Shown: piece after piece, positions 9,748 through 17,813 of the stretch
How the letters are laid out: each line of letters opens with the position of its first letter
Numbering within the stretch: the first letter of the stretch is position 1
Source: DATAXP01 sp036272935
GTDB lineage: Bacteria; Planctomycetota; Planctomycetia; Pirellulales; PNKZ01
Direction of reading: 5' to 3'
DNA length: 64,000 nucleotides
NCBI GenBank assembly: GCA_036272935.1
Contig: DATAXP010000023.1
Span: 62,001 to 126,000, forward strand
Notes under the pieces: model-generated
Databases searched by the model: none
The model's input: only the letters and a program-made list of their open reading frames with translations
Told to the model about the DNA's origin: nothing
Made by a program: the position numbers and the translations under genes

Positions 9748-10397
9748 GGCTGCCCCTCCTTCGGCAACTCGCCGCGATCAGCGTCGCTCAGCTCGTCGAC
9801 CACCGCGTATTGGCTCCATTGCAAAGCGCGGATGTAGGCGACGATGGCCCAACGATCTTCGACCGGCACCTGCCGCGCGTAGCTGGGCATCATGCCAAAG
9901 CCGCGCGTGATCACGTCGAAGAAATGTCCCACCGGCATGCCGCGCAGCCGGTCGGTATGGTAGCTCGGCGGACGACGGTAGCCGCGCTGCACAATCATGC
10001 CGTTGCCGTCGCCGGTGCGGGCATGACAAGGAGAACAGTAAATGTTGTAGCGCTCCTGGCCGCGCTCGAGCAGCGCCGGCGTAAGCTCGACGGGCAACTT
10101 GTCGACAAGGCTGCCATCCTCGCGCCCGGCGAAATAAGCCTGGTCGACCTCGAGGTGCCCGCGCGGAATCGTCCCCGGCACCAGCGGCCGCGACGAACGT
10201 CCGTCGGCAAACAGTGCACTGTGCTCCAGCGGTTCGTAGCGCGGCTGATCCTGCATGTCGTGATGACAGCCGGCGAGCAGCGACAGCGCGAGCGCGAGTA
10301 CCGTAGACGGCTCTCTCCGAGAGCGGAGCCACTTCGCCCAGACGGTCGCCCTGTGTCCGATCGTCCCTCGTAGAGGGACGTCAACTGTGCGCCTCAT
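9744..10397 (-). CDS. actE: Alternative complex III subunit ActE (mono-haem cytochrome c lipoprotein)
   Basis: A 217-residue protein with a basic N terminus and the lipobox LSLLAGC at about residue 43, so the mature protein should be lipid-anchored on the outer face of the cytoplasmic membrane. One haem site, CSPCHA, is followed by a Met ligand candidate in RGFGMMPSYA. It carries electrons from ActB/ActA towards the oxidase. The N-terminal region before the lipobox is longer than usual. The start ATG at 10397 overlaps the ActD stop (ATGA). Confidence 0.9.
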   Translation of the reverse strand: MRRTVDVPLRGTIGHRATVWAKWLRSRREPSTVLALALSLLAGCHHDMQDQPRYEPLEHSALFADGRSSRPLVPGTIPRGHLEVDQAYFAGREDGSLVDKLPVELTPALLERGQERYNIYCSPCHARTGDGNGMIVQRGYRRPPSYHTDRLRGMPVGHFFDVITRGFGMMPSYARQVPVEDRWAIVAYIRALQWSQYAVVDELSDADRGELPKEGQP

Positions 10398-10939
10398 GGC
10401 GGCACCTCGAACACTTCGGTCGCCTGCAGATCGACCAGCATCTGCCGCGTCCGCTCGACGTCGAACAGTGGGTCGATCCGGCGGATCATCAGAAAGAACC
10501 GATCGCGGCTGGCCAGCGTGAACCGCGGCACGTTGAATACCGGGTGATACGGCATCGGCAGGCCGTTGAGCGCCAGCATCGAGAACACCGCCGTCAGCGC
10601 CGCCCCGAGGATGGTCATCTCGAACGTGATCGGAATGAACATCGGCCAGCTCAACAGCGGCTTGCCGCCGCTATTGAGCGGGTAATGAATCACGTGGACC
10701 CAGTATTGCAGCAAGAACCCCGCGGTGCCGCCGAACAACCCGCCGAGGAACACCAGCAGCGGCAACCAACTGCGGCCGAAGTGCAATGTATCGCCCAACT
10801 CCTCGATCGGATACGGCGTGTACCCCTCGACACGGCGAAAGCCCGCTTCGCGCACGTGCCGGGCCGCGGCAATGAGCTGCGACGGCGTGTCGAACTCCGC
10901 CATCAAGCCGTAGATTTTCACCGGGGTGCTGGGTTTCAT
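10394..10939 (-). CDS. actD: Alternative complex III subunit ActD (DUF3341)
   Basis: A 181-residue membrane protein of the DUF3341 family. The N-terminal half is a small cytoplasmic domain (IYGLMAEFDTPSQLIAAA, then GYTPYPIEEL), followed by two membrane helices containing FLGGLFGGTAGFLLQYW and FIPITFEMTILGAALTAV, and ending with DRFFLMIRRIDPLFD. The ATG at 10939 is chosen; a TTG at 10957 would add six residues without better signals. It belongs to the ACIII operon and overlaps ActE by 4 nt. Confidence 0.92.
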   Translation of the reverse strand: MKPSTPVKIYGLMAEFDTPSQLIAAARHVREAGFRRVEGYTPYPIEELGDTLHFGRSWLPLLVFLGGLFGGTAGFLLQYWVHVIHYPLNSGGKPLLSWPMFIPITFEMTILGAALTAVFSMLALNGLPMPYHPVFNVPRFTLASRDRFFLMIRRIDPLFDVERTRQMLVDLQATEVFEVPP

Positions 10940-10969
10940 CGTCGTGGTCCAGGGCAAGCCAAGCGAGCG

Positions 10970-12388
10970 TTATTCGACGTCGGCCGCGGCGCGTTCTCCT
11001 TCTTTATGAGCCACCAGCTCGCGCATCTCGAAGATCGAGATCATCGGCAGCAGCCGGATGAACAAGAACATCAACGTCAGAAACAACCCCAATGTGCCGG
11101 CGTAGATCATCCAGTCCCAGCGCGTGCCGGCGTACATGCCCCACGAGCTGGGCAGATAATCGCGGTGCAGGCTGGTTACCACGATGATGTACCGCTCGAG
11201 CCACATGCCGGTATTCACGATGATGCAAATGACGAACAGCACCGGAATCGTACGGCGAACGCGCGAGAACCAGAGCAACTGTGGCGCGATGGCGTTGCAG
11301 AACACCAGCCACCAATACTGGTAACGGTACGCGCCCAAGGCGCGGTTTAGCGTCACGTATTGTTCGTACTCGTTCATGCTGTACCAGCCGAAGAACGCTT
11401 CCATCAGGTAGCCGTACGAGACGATCATTCCCGTGGCGAGGATGATCTTGGCCATGTTGTCGAGATGGCGCAGCGTAATAAAATCCTCGAGGCCATAGGC
11501 CCAGCGCATCGGGATCGCCAGCGTCATCACCATGGCGAAGCCCGAGTAAATGGCTCCGGCAACGAAGTACGGCGGAAAGATCGTACTGTGCCAGCCAGGG
11601 ACGATGCCCGAGGCGAAATCGAGACCGACGACCGTGTGGACGCTGACCACCAGTGGAGTCGCCAATCCGGCCAACAGCGTGTACGCCGTGTGATAGCGCT
11701 TCCAGTGGGCCGCCGAGCCGCGCCAGCCCATCGCCATGAAGCCGTAGACGACTTTGGCCAGCCGGTTGCCCGTGCGGTCGCGCAGCGTCGCCAGATCGGG
11801 AATCAGCCCGACGTACCAGAACAGCAGCGATACGGTGCCGTAGGTCGACACCGCAAACACGTCCCAGATCAGAGGGCTGCGGAACTGCGGCCAGATGGTC
11901 ATCGTGTTCGGATACGGGAACAACCAGTAGAACACCCAAGGCCGACCCAGGTGCAGCAGCGGAAAGATTCCGGCGCAGGCCACGGCGAACAGGGTCATCG
12001 CTTCGGCGAAGCGGTTGATGCTGGTGCGCCACTCCTGGTGCAGCAGCAACAGCACCGCCGAGATTAGCGTGCCGGCGTGGCCAATGCCGATCCACCATAC
12101 GAAGTTGACGATCGCGAACCCCCAGCCGACCGGGATGTTAATGCCCCACAAGCCGACGCCTTCGACCACGGTCATGGTGATGGCGTACAGCAGCATCATG
12201 GTCAGCGAAAACGCGATGGCGAACCCCAGCACCCAGCCGCGCTGCACGCCGCGGGTGAGCACAATCGAGCTGATCTTGTCGGTGACGCTGCCGAACGTGT
12301 GTCCCGGCTCGACGACCGGCGCGCGACGATCCTCGACGGCCGCTTGGGCCTCGCCGGCGTGCTCCATGTGATCGTGGTCGTCGGACAT
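10970..12388 (-). CDS. actC: Alternative complex III subunit ActC (NrfD/PsrC-like quinol-binding subunit)
   Basis: A 472-residue protein with about ten membrane helices of the NrfD/polysulfide reductase membrane-anchor type. Landmarks are YAITMTVVEGVGLWGINIPV, FAIVNFVWWIGIGHAGTLIS, FPLLHLGRPWVFYWLFPYPN, and SVHTVVGLDFASGIVPGWHS. The N-terminal 25 residues are His- and acid-rich. ActC binds quinol near the ActB iron-sulfur clusters and probably contributes to proton translocation. It starts at ATG 12388, about 25 nt after ActB. Confidence 0.94.
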   Translation of the reverse strand: MSDDHDHMEHAGEAQAAVEDRRAPVVEPGHTFGSVTDKISSIVLTRGVQRGWVLGFAIAFSLTMMLLYAITMTVVEGVGLWGINIPVGWGFAIVNFVWWIGIGHAGTLISAVLLLLHQEWRTSINRFAEAMTLFAVACAGIFPLLHLGRPWVFYWLFPYPNTMTIWPQFRSPLIWDVFAVSTYGTVSLLFWYVGLIPDLATLRDRTGNRLAKVVYGFMAMGWRGSAAHWKRYHTAYTLLAGLATPLVVSVHTVVGLDFASGIVPGWHSTIFPPYFVAGAIYSGFAMVMTLAIPMRWAYGLEDFITLRHLDNMAKIILATGMIVSYGYLMEAFFGWYSMNEYEQYVTLNRALGAYRYQYWWLVFCNAIAPQLLWFSRVRRTIPVLFVICIIVNTGMWLERYIIVVTSLHRDYLPSSWGMYAGTRWDWMIYAGTLGLFLTLMFLFIRLLPMISIFEMRELVAHKEGERAAADVE

Positions 12389-12412
12389 CGCTGCCGGATA
12401 ATGCAGAGGTTG

Positions 12413-15400
12413 TTAGTAAATGTTCTCGCGGACGGCCGGACCGGTGCGGTGCTGCTCTTCCGCCGCCAACAGCGCCGCTTGCGGGTTGCGCACCCGGGCC
12501 AAATACGTCACGCGCGGATGGGTGTTCAGCTCGGTGAGTAAGCCGTAATCGGTCGGCTCGGCCTTGGCCTGCGACACGCGGCTTTTGGGATCGTTGACGT
12601 CGCCGAACACGATCGCCCCGCTGGGACATGCCGCTTGGCAGGCGGTCACGATGCCGCCATCGGCTACCTTCACCTGGTGACCGACGCGCGACGATTCAAC
12701 GTCGGCGGCGATCTTTGCTTCGTTGATCCGCTGCACGCAGAACGTACACTTCTCCATCACGCCGCGGCTGCGCACCGTGACGTCGGGATTGTAGATCATC
12801 GCCGTCAACGGAGTTTCGTCGGGATGGTAGTTGAAGAAGTTGAACCGCCGCACTTTGTAGGGGCAGTTGTTCGAGCAGTAGCGCGTGCCGACGCAGCGGT
12901 TGTACGTCATCTCGTTTAGCCCCTCGGGGCTGTGTGTCGTCGCCGCCACGGGACACACCACCTCGCAGGGCGCTTGTTCGCACTGCTGACAGAGCATCGG
13001 TTGGTGCAGCACCTCGGGATTATCGAGCTGGCCCGAGTAGTACCGGTCAATCCGCAGCCAGTGCATCTCGCGGCTGCGCATCACCGCGTCCTTGCCGACC
13101 ACCGGTGAATTGTTCTCGGCCTGGCAGGCAATTACGCAGGCACTGCACCCGGTACACGCTCCAAGGTCGATTGACATGCCCCAGGCGTAGCCGGTGTCCT
13201 TGAACGGCGGATACAGCGACGCATGCTCGTGTTCGGCGTGCGCTACCTCGGCATGTACCTCTTGTTCGTGGCTGGGTTCGCCGTGATTGTGCTCTTTATC
13301 GTTTTGCGGCTCGCCGCTTTCTTCATGGTGGGCATGGGCCGGCGAGGCGGGATCGAGCCGGTACTCGTCGAGCGTGCCGCTGCGCACAATGTTGCGTCCT
13401 TCCATGCTCCAGTGCAGGTCGGTGGCCGCGAGCATCGCCTTGCGTCCGGTCTTCACCAATTCCAGGCCGTCGTCGAACGAAGGTGCGTCGCTGGTCCGCA
13501 GCCGATACGCGTCGTAACCGATGCCGGTGCCGATCCGTCCGGCGCGAGTGCGGCCATAGCCGAGCAGCACGGTCACCGAGTCGTCGACATGGCCCGGCAG
13601 CACCCAGATCGGCGCTTCGATCTTCCGGTCGCCGTAGCGCAGCTCGACGATCTCGGTGTTGGCCAGCTTCAACCGATCGGCGGTCGCCGGCCCCACCAGC
13701 GCCGCGTTGTCCCACGAGAGTTTCATCAGCGGTTTGGCCAATTCTTGCAGCCAGCCGTGATTGGCGAACCGGCCATCCCAAATCGTCGGATCAGGGCGGA
13801 AGATGATTTCGAGTTTCGCTGAGCGCTTCTCGTCGCTGCCGGCCGACGGTGCTTCGCTCCACACCGTGTCGCGCAAGCTATTGGCGGCTGCCGCGGTGAC
13901 CGGCCGCACCGTGGCTGCCGTATCGGCTACCACACCGTCGTGTACCGAGGTCTGCCAGAAGCGTTCGAAGTCGCCGTCCATGCGCTGGCCGCGCCAATAA
14001 TCCTTCACAACGTCGTAGGTGCTGCGCGGAGACGAATCGAACAGTGCCGAAAGCATCTCGTACGACGACCGGCCGTTGAACAGCGGGGCGATCAACGGCT
14101 GCTGGATTGTCACCGTGCCGTCATACGCACGCACGTCTCCCCAGCTTTCCAACTCATGCGCTGCCGGCACGTGCCACTCGCATACAGCCGACGTCTCATC
14201 GGCGTACAGGCTGAGGTGCAGCGACTGCTTTGCTTCGGGCAAGCGTGCGCCGAACCGCAGATCGACCGGTGCGGTGTACACGGGGTTGCCGCCGAGGATC
14301 AGCAGCACGTCGACCTCGTCCTGCTCCAGCGCCTCGGCCAGAGCAGCCAACGATGCCGTTTGATCGGTCGATGCTCCCTTGGGCTGGGCCTCGAGCGGCG
14401 CGATATACGTGACCGTCGTGCCGACCGCACCCAGTGCCGAGTTCATCAGGTGCGCCAGCGCATGGACCGCGGGCGATTGGTGTGCGCCGGCCACTACCAG
14501 CGCCGTGCCGCGTTGCCTTTGCAGATCGTCGGCCAGCGCCTCGAGCCACGCCGCGTGCAGGGCGTTGTGTTCCGGATCGAAACGCCCGGGGCTCTCTACT
14601 GTGCTTGCCGGGGAGAAACCTTGCGGCGCCAGTCCAAGCCGTCCGGCCAGCGCTCGGGCAAAGCGCACGATCTCGGCGGCGCGAAGAGGCAAGCGGTGGT
14701 CGGCCGACGCGCCGGTCAAGGTGGGCGTGCTCTCGACCGCATACAGCCGGTTCATCCGCGGACTGGTCTGACGCACGCGCCGCGCGTCGGCAAAGTCGTG
14801 CTGGTAACGCGCACAGCCGGGGCCGCTGGTCAGGAAGTCGCTGTCGAGCGACACGATCACCTCGGCGCGGTCGAGATGATAGACCGGCTGCACGTCGCTG
14901 CCGAAAGCCAGCGTCGCGCCCGCCCGCTCAGCATCGCGATTCACCGGCTCGTACTGGTGCCAGACAGCTTGCGGGAGGTCGCCGAGAATCTTCGCCAGTT
15001 GATCGGCCAGCGCCGGCGAGGTGACCGTCTCGCTGAGGATGTGCAGGCCGCGCCCTTGCCGGGGACGTGTCGCCTCGATCGCGGCACGCAAATCGCGCAC
15101 GCACGCTTCCCAGGTATCAATTTCGCCGATGTTGAGCACCACTTGCGAACGATCGGGATCGTACATCGACAGCACTGCTGCCTGCGTGAACAGGTCGGTC
15201 GTGCCGAGGCTGCCGGGATGCTCGGGATTGCCTTCGATTTTCGTCGGCCGTCCCATGTGGCTTTCGACCAGCACGCCGCTGCCCACGCCGCCCAGGGTCA
15301 ACGCCGTGGCGAAGAACAACGGCTTGCCGGGAACAATGAACTCCGGCGCTCGCACGTAGGGATAGATTTCTTCCGGCGGCTGTCGGTTGCAGCCGGCCAA

Positions 15401-15628
15401 CCCCGCCAGCCCCAACGACGCGCCCATCAAGGCGAGAAACTTTCGCCGGCCGAGCGCGTCGTCCCACTCGCTGGCCCCTTGCGGAAACTCGCGCACCACG
15501 CGCTCGCGGAACTCCGGCGTCTGGGCCAGTTCTTCCAGGCTTTTCCAATAGGTGCGCCCGGTCGACGAGGCGGCGCGCCGGTTGAGGGCTGCCAGATCGA
15601 TCGGCGCTGCGGAATCAGAGCTGTTCAT
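12413..15628 (-). CDS. actB: Alternative complex III subunit ActB (molybdopterin-oxidoreductase-like plus ferredoxin domains)
   Basis: A roughly 1071-residue fusion protein. A Tat-type signal with RRKFLALMGASLGLAG lies near residue 60. The large N-terminal part resembles molybdopterin oxidoreductases, although ActB is known to lack the cofactor. The C-terminal ferredoxin-like part has four cluster motifs: CTGCSACVIACQAEN, CQQCEQAPCEVVCP, CVGTRYCSNNCPYK, and CTFCVQRI with a later CQAACPSGA. These match the iron-sulfur clusters of ACIII that take electrons from quinol. Just before the first motif lies a His/Glu-rich linker of about 45 residues. The ATG at 15628 is preferred over a TTG one codon upstream. 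Confidence 0.95.
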   Translation of the reverse strand: MNSSDSAAPIDLAALNRRAASSTGRTYWKSLEELAQTPEFRERVVREFPQGASEWDDALGRRKFLALMGASLGLAGLAGCNRQPPEEIYPYVRAPEFIVPGKPLFFATALTLGGVGSGVLVESHMGRPTKIEGNPEHPGSLGTTDLFTQAAVLSMYDPDRSQVVLNIGEIDTWEACVRDLRAAIEATRPRQGRGLHILSETVTSPALADQLAKILGDLPQAVWHQYEPVNRDAERAGATLAFGSDVQPVYHLDRAEVIVSLDSDFLTSGPGCARYQHDFADARRVRQTSPRMNRLYAVESTPTLTGASADHRLPLRAAEIVRFARALAGRLGLAPQGFSPASTVESPGRFDPEHNALHAAWLEALADDLQRQRGTALVVAGAHQSPAVHALAHLMNSALGAVGTTVTYIAPLEAQPKGASTDQTASLAALAEALEQDEVDVLLILGGNPVYTAPVDLRFGARLPEAKQSLHLSLYADETSAVCEWHVPAAHELESWGDVRAYDGTVTIQQPLIAPLFNGRSSYEMLSALFDSSPRSTYDVVKDYWRGQRMDGDFERFWQTSVHDGVVADTAATVRPVTAAAANSLRDTVWSEAPSAGSDEKRSAKLEIIFRPDPTIWDGRFANHGWLQELAKPLMKLSWDNAALVGPATADRLKLANTEIVELRYGDRKIEAPIWVLPGHVDDSVTVLLGYGRTRAGRIGTGIGYDAYRLRTSDAPSFDDGLELVKTGRKAMLAATDLHWSMEGRNIVRSGTLDEYRLDPASPAHAHHEESGEPQNDKEHNHGEPSHEQEVHAEVAHAEHEHASLYPPFKDTGYAWGMSIDLGACTGCSACVIACQAENNSPVVGKDAVMRSREMHWLRIDRYYSGQLDNPEVLHQPMLCQQCEQAPCEVVCPVAATTHSPEGLNEMTYNRCVGTRYCSNNCPYKVRRFNFFNYHPDETPLTAMIYNPDVTVRSRGVMEKCTFCVQRINEAKIAADVESSRVGHQVKVADGGIVTACQAACPSGAIVFGDVNDPKSRVSQAKAEPTDYGLLTELNTHPRVTYLARVRNPQAALLAAEEQHRTGPAVRENIY

Positions 15629-15658
15629 CAATCTCGTTTCGCGGTCGCCGCCAGCCGG

Positions 15659-16309
15659 TTACCGGTGGCACGTGGAACAATGGATCATTTTTTCGACGTG
15701 GTTCTGCTCGACCAGTTGCTTGCCGAGGTCGGGTTCATCGGCCGGCCTTGTCCACGCCATGTTGAACACCTGGTCGCGCGGGCGTACGTGCTCTTCGGGA
15801 TGGCGATGGCAATCGAGACACCACTCCATGTACAGCGTGTGTGTGCGCCAGGTGAGCGGCATCTGGTCGATGCGGCCGTGGCACTCTGCGCAGCCCACTC
15901 CTTTGGCCACGTGTACCGAGTGGTTGAAGTACACGTAGTCGGGCACGTCGTGAACGCGCGTCCACACCAGCGACTTGCCGGTGCGGAAGCTTTCGCGCAC
16001 TGGTTCGAGCTTCGGGCTGTCGTTCCAGATCAGCGTGTGGCAGTTCATGCACACTTCGGTGGCCGGGATGCCCGCGAACGACGAGGTTTCGACGCTCGTG
16101 TGGCAGTAGCGGCAATCGATGCCTAGGCCGCTAGTGTGATGTTCGTGGCTGAACTGCACCGGCTGCGTGCGCACGACGTTCACCTGCGTCATGTACAGCG
16201 ACCGGTACCACTGGTCGATCAACCAGCCGGCCAGCGCCAGTAGGCCGAATGCTCCAAGGATGCTCACCTTGGAGAAAGGGTTCATTGCCGGATGGAAGAC
16301 TTGCGTCAT
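15659..16309 (-). CDS. actA: Alternative complex III subunit ActA (pentahaem cytochrome c)
   Basis: A 216-residue protein with an N-terminal membrane anchor (VSILGAFGLLALAGWLIDQW) and five haem motifs in order: CRYCH, CMNCH, CAECH, CLDCH and CSTCH. Several extra His residues (FSHEHHT, YFNHSVH) can be distal ligands. It passes electrons from ActB to ActE and the oxidase on the periplasmic side. The ATG at 16309 begins MTQVFHPAMNPF; the longer upstream frame lacks protein character. It precedes actB by about 30 nt and follows the NDH-2 gene by 56 nt. Confidence 0.94.
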   Translation of the reverse strand: MTQVFHPAMNPFSKVSILGAFGLLALAGWLIDQWYRSLYMTQVNVVRTQPVQFSHEHHTSGLGIDCRYCHTSVETSSFAGIPATEVCMNCHTLIWNDSPKLEPVRESFRTGKSLVWTRVHDVPDYVYFNHSVHVAKGVGCAECHGRIDQMPLTWRTHTLYMEWCLDCHRHPEEHVRPRDQVFNMAWTRPADEPDLGKQLVEQNHVEKMIHCSTCHR

Positions 16310-16365
16310 GTTCCGATTTTGTAGCGTCGAACGGCTCGATCGGGAAGCGGTAATCTTCGCGCGTG

Positions 16366-17739
16366 CTAGTTCGATTCGGTGGTGCGATGAATGTTCGTCG
16401 ATTCGAGCGCCTGGGCCGCGGGTTCGACGTCGGCCAGCGGTCGATCGCCGGTGATCAATCGTGCCGCGCGATTGCGCGTCACGTACGCCCATGCCCACTG
16501 CACCAGCACGAGCACACGATTCTGAAATTGAACTAGTGTCATAAGATGTACAAATAACCACGCCAGCCAGGCAAGCGGCCCTGATATTTTCAGCCACGGG
16601 AGTTGCGCCACGGCGCGCCCGCGGCCGATCGTGGCCATCGTGCCGCGATCGTGATACGTGAACTTGCGCGCGGATGGTTGCGCCTGGCCGGCGTTGGCGC
16701 GGCGCGCGGCAATTTCGTCGGCGACGAACCGCCCTTGCTGCATCGCCACCGGCGCTAGCGCCGGCAACGGCTTGCCGTCGTCGCCAGTGCAGTGCGCCAT
16801 GTCGCCGATGACGAAAATGTCAGAATGCGCGCGAATCGTCAGATCAGGCTCGACCGTGATCCGTCCGGAACGATCGATCTCGGCGCCGGTTTGCTCGGCC
16901 AAGCGACGCGCCAGCGGCGAAGCCTGGATTCCCGCGGCCCAAAACACCGCCCGGCTTGCGATCCGCCGCGTCCCGCTGCCTTGCTTGACCATGATTCCGT
17001 CACGATCGACGGCGACCACTTGCGAGCCGAGCAGCACCGTGACCCCCATCCGCTCAAGGCTTCGCTGTGCACGTTCCGACAATGCGGGATCATAGGCCGC
17101 AAGCACTCGGTCCCCGGCTTCGATCAGATGCACCTGCGCTCGTTGCGGATCGATCGACCGAAATTCGCCGCGCAGCGTGTGATGGGCGATCTCGGCAATC
17201 TGGCCGACCAGTTCCACCCCGGTCGGCCCCGCACCGACGACGATAAACGACAGCCACGCGGCCGTATCAGACGCATCGCCCGAGCGCTCGGCAAACTCGA
17301 ACGCTTCGAGAATGCGACGGCGAATGGCCGTGGCGTCGTCGATCGTTTTCAACCCAGGGGCGAACTTTTCCCAGTCGTCGTGACCGAAGTAACTGTGCCG
17401 CGAGCCGGCCGCGACGATCAGCACGTCGTAATCGACGCTTCCTTGGTGCAGCCCGCCGTCGGCCAGCACGACGCGCCGCCCCGCCACGTCGATATCGACC
17501 ACGCGCGCCAGCAGCACCCGCGCATTCAATTGTCGCTTGAGCAGGCCGCGCAGCGGAGCCGCAATGTTCGCCGGCGACAACGCCCCGCTGGCCACCTGGT
17601 ACAGCAGCGGCTGAAACAAGTGGTGGTTGTGAACGTCGATGAGCGTCACATCGACCGGCGCGCGTGCCAATCGCCGCGCAGCATGCAAGCCGCCAAATCC
17701 GCCGCCCACGATCACCACGCGCTCGGTCGACGTCTGCAC
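16366..17739 (-). CDS. ndh: Type II NADH dehydrogenase (NDH-2)
   Basis: A 457-residue flavoprotein that transfers electrons from NADH to quinone without pumping protons. It has an N-terminal FAD-binding GGGFGGLHAARRLA motif, the family segment HHLFQPLLYQVASGALSP, a second nucleotide-binding motif FIVVGAGPTGVELVGQIAE, and a C-terminal FVIGDMAHC stretch. The C terminus has an amphipathic/hydrophobic membrane anchor (LAWLAWLFVHLMTLVQFQNR). The start is GTG at 17739. As the first gene of the block ahead of the ACIII and caa3 genes, it could feed the same quinone pool; a weak promoter candidate lies upstream. Confidence 0.9.
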   Translation of the reverse strand: MQTSTERVVIVGGGFGGLHAARRLARAPVDVTLIDVHNHHLFQPLLYQVASGALSPANIAAPLRGLLKRQLNARVLLARVVDIDVAGRRVVLADGGLHQGSVDYDVLIVAAGSRHSYFGHDDWEKFAPGLKTIDDATAIRRRILEAFEFAERSGDASDTAAWLSFIVVGAGPTGVELVGQIAEIAHHTLRGEFRSIDPQRAQVHLIEAGDRVLAAYDPALSERAQRSLERMGVTVLLGSQVVAVDRDGIMVKQGSGTRRIASRAVFWAAGIQASPLARRLAEQTGAEIDRSGRITVEPDLTIRAHSDIFVIGDMAHCTGDDGKPLPALAPVAMQQGRFVADEIAARRANAGQAQPSARKFTYHDRGTMATIGRGRAVAQLPWLKISGPLAWLAWLFVHLMTLVQFQNRVLVLVQWAWAYVTRNRAARLITGDRPLADVEPAAQALESTNIHRTTESN

Positions 17740-17813
17740 GGCAACACCTCGCCCGGCAGTCTAGGGCAGTGCCGGCTGAGTGCAAGAGGTTGATGCCGAT
17801 CTGTCGGAGTTTG

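Noticed and set aside
13940..16126. Long open frame on the plus strand opposite actB/actA
   Set aside because: It is antisense to genes with clear iron-sulfur and haem motifs; its own translation is Arg/Ala-rich without domains, as expected for a shadow frame in GC-rich DNA.
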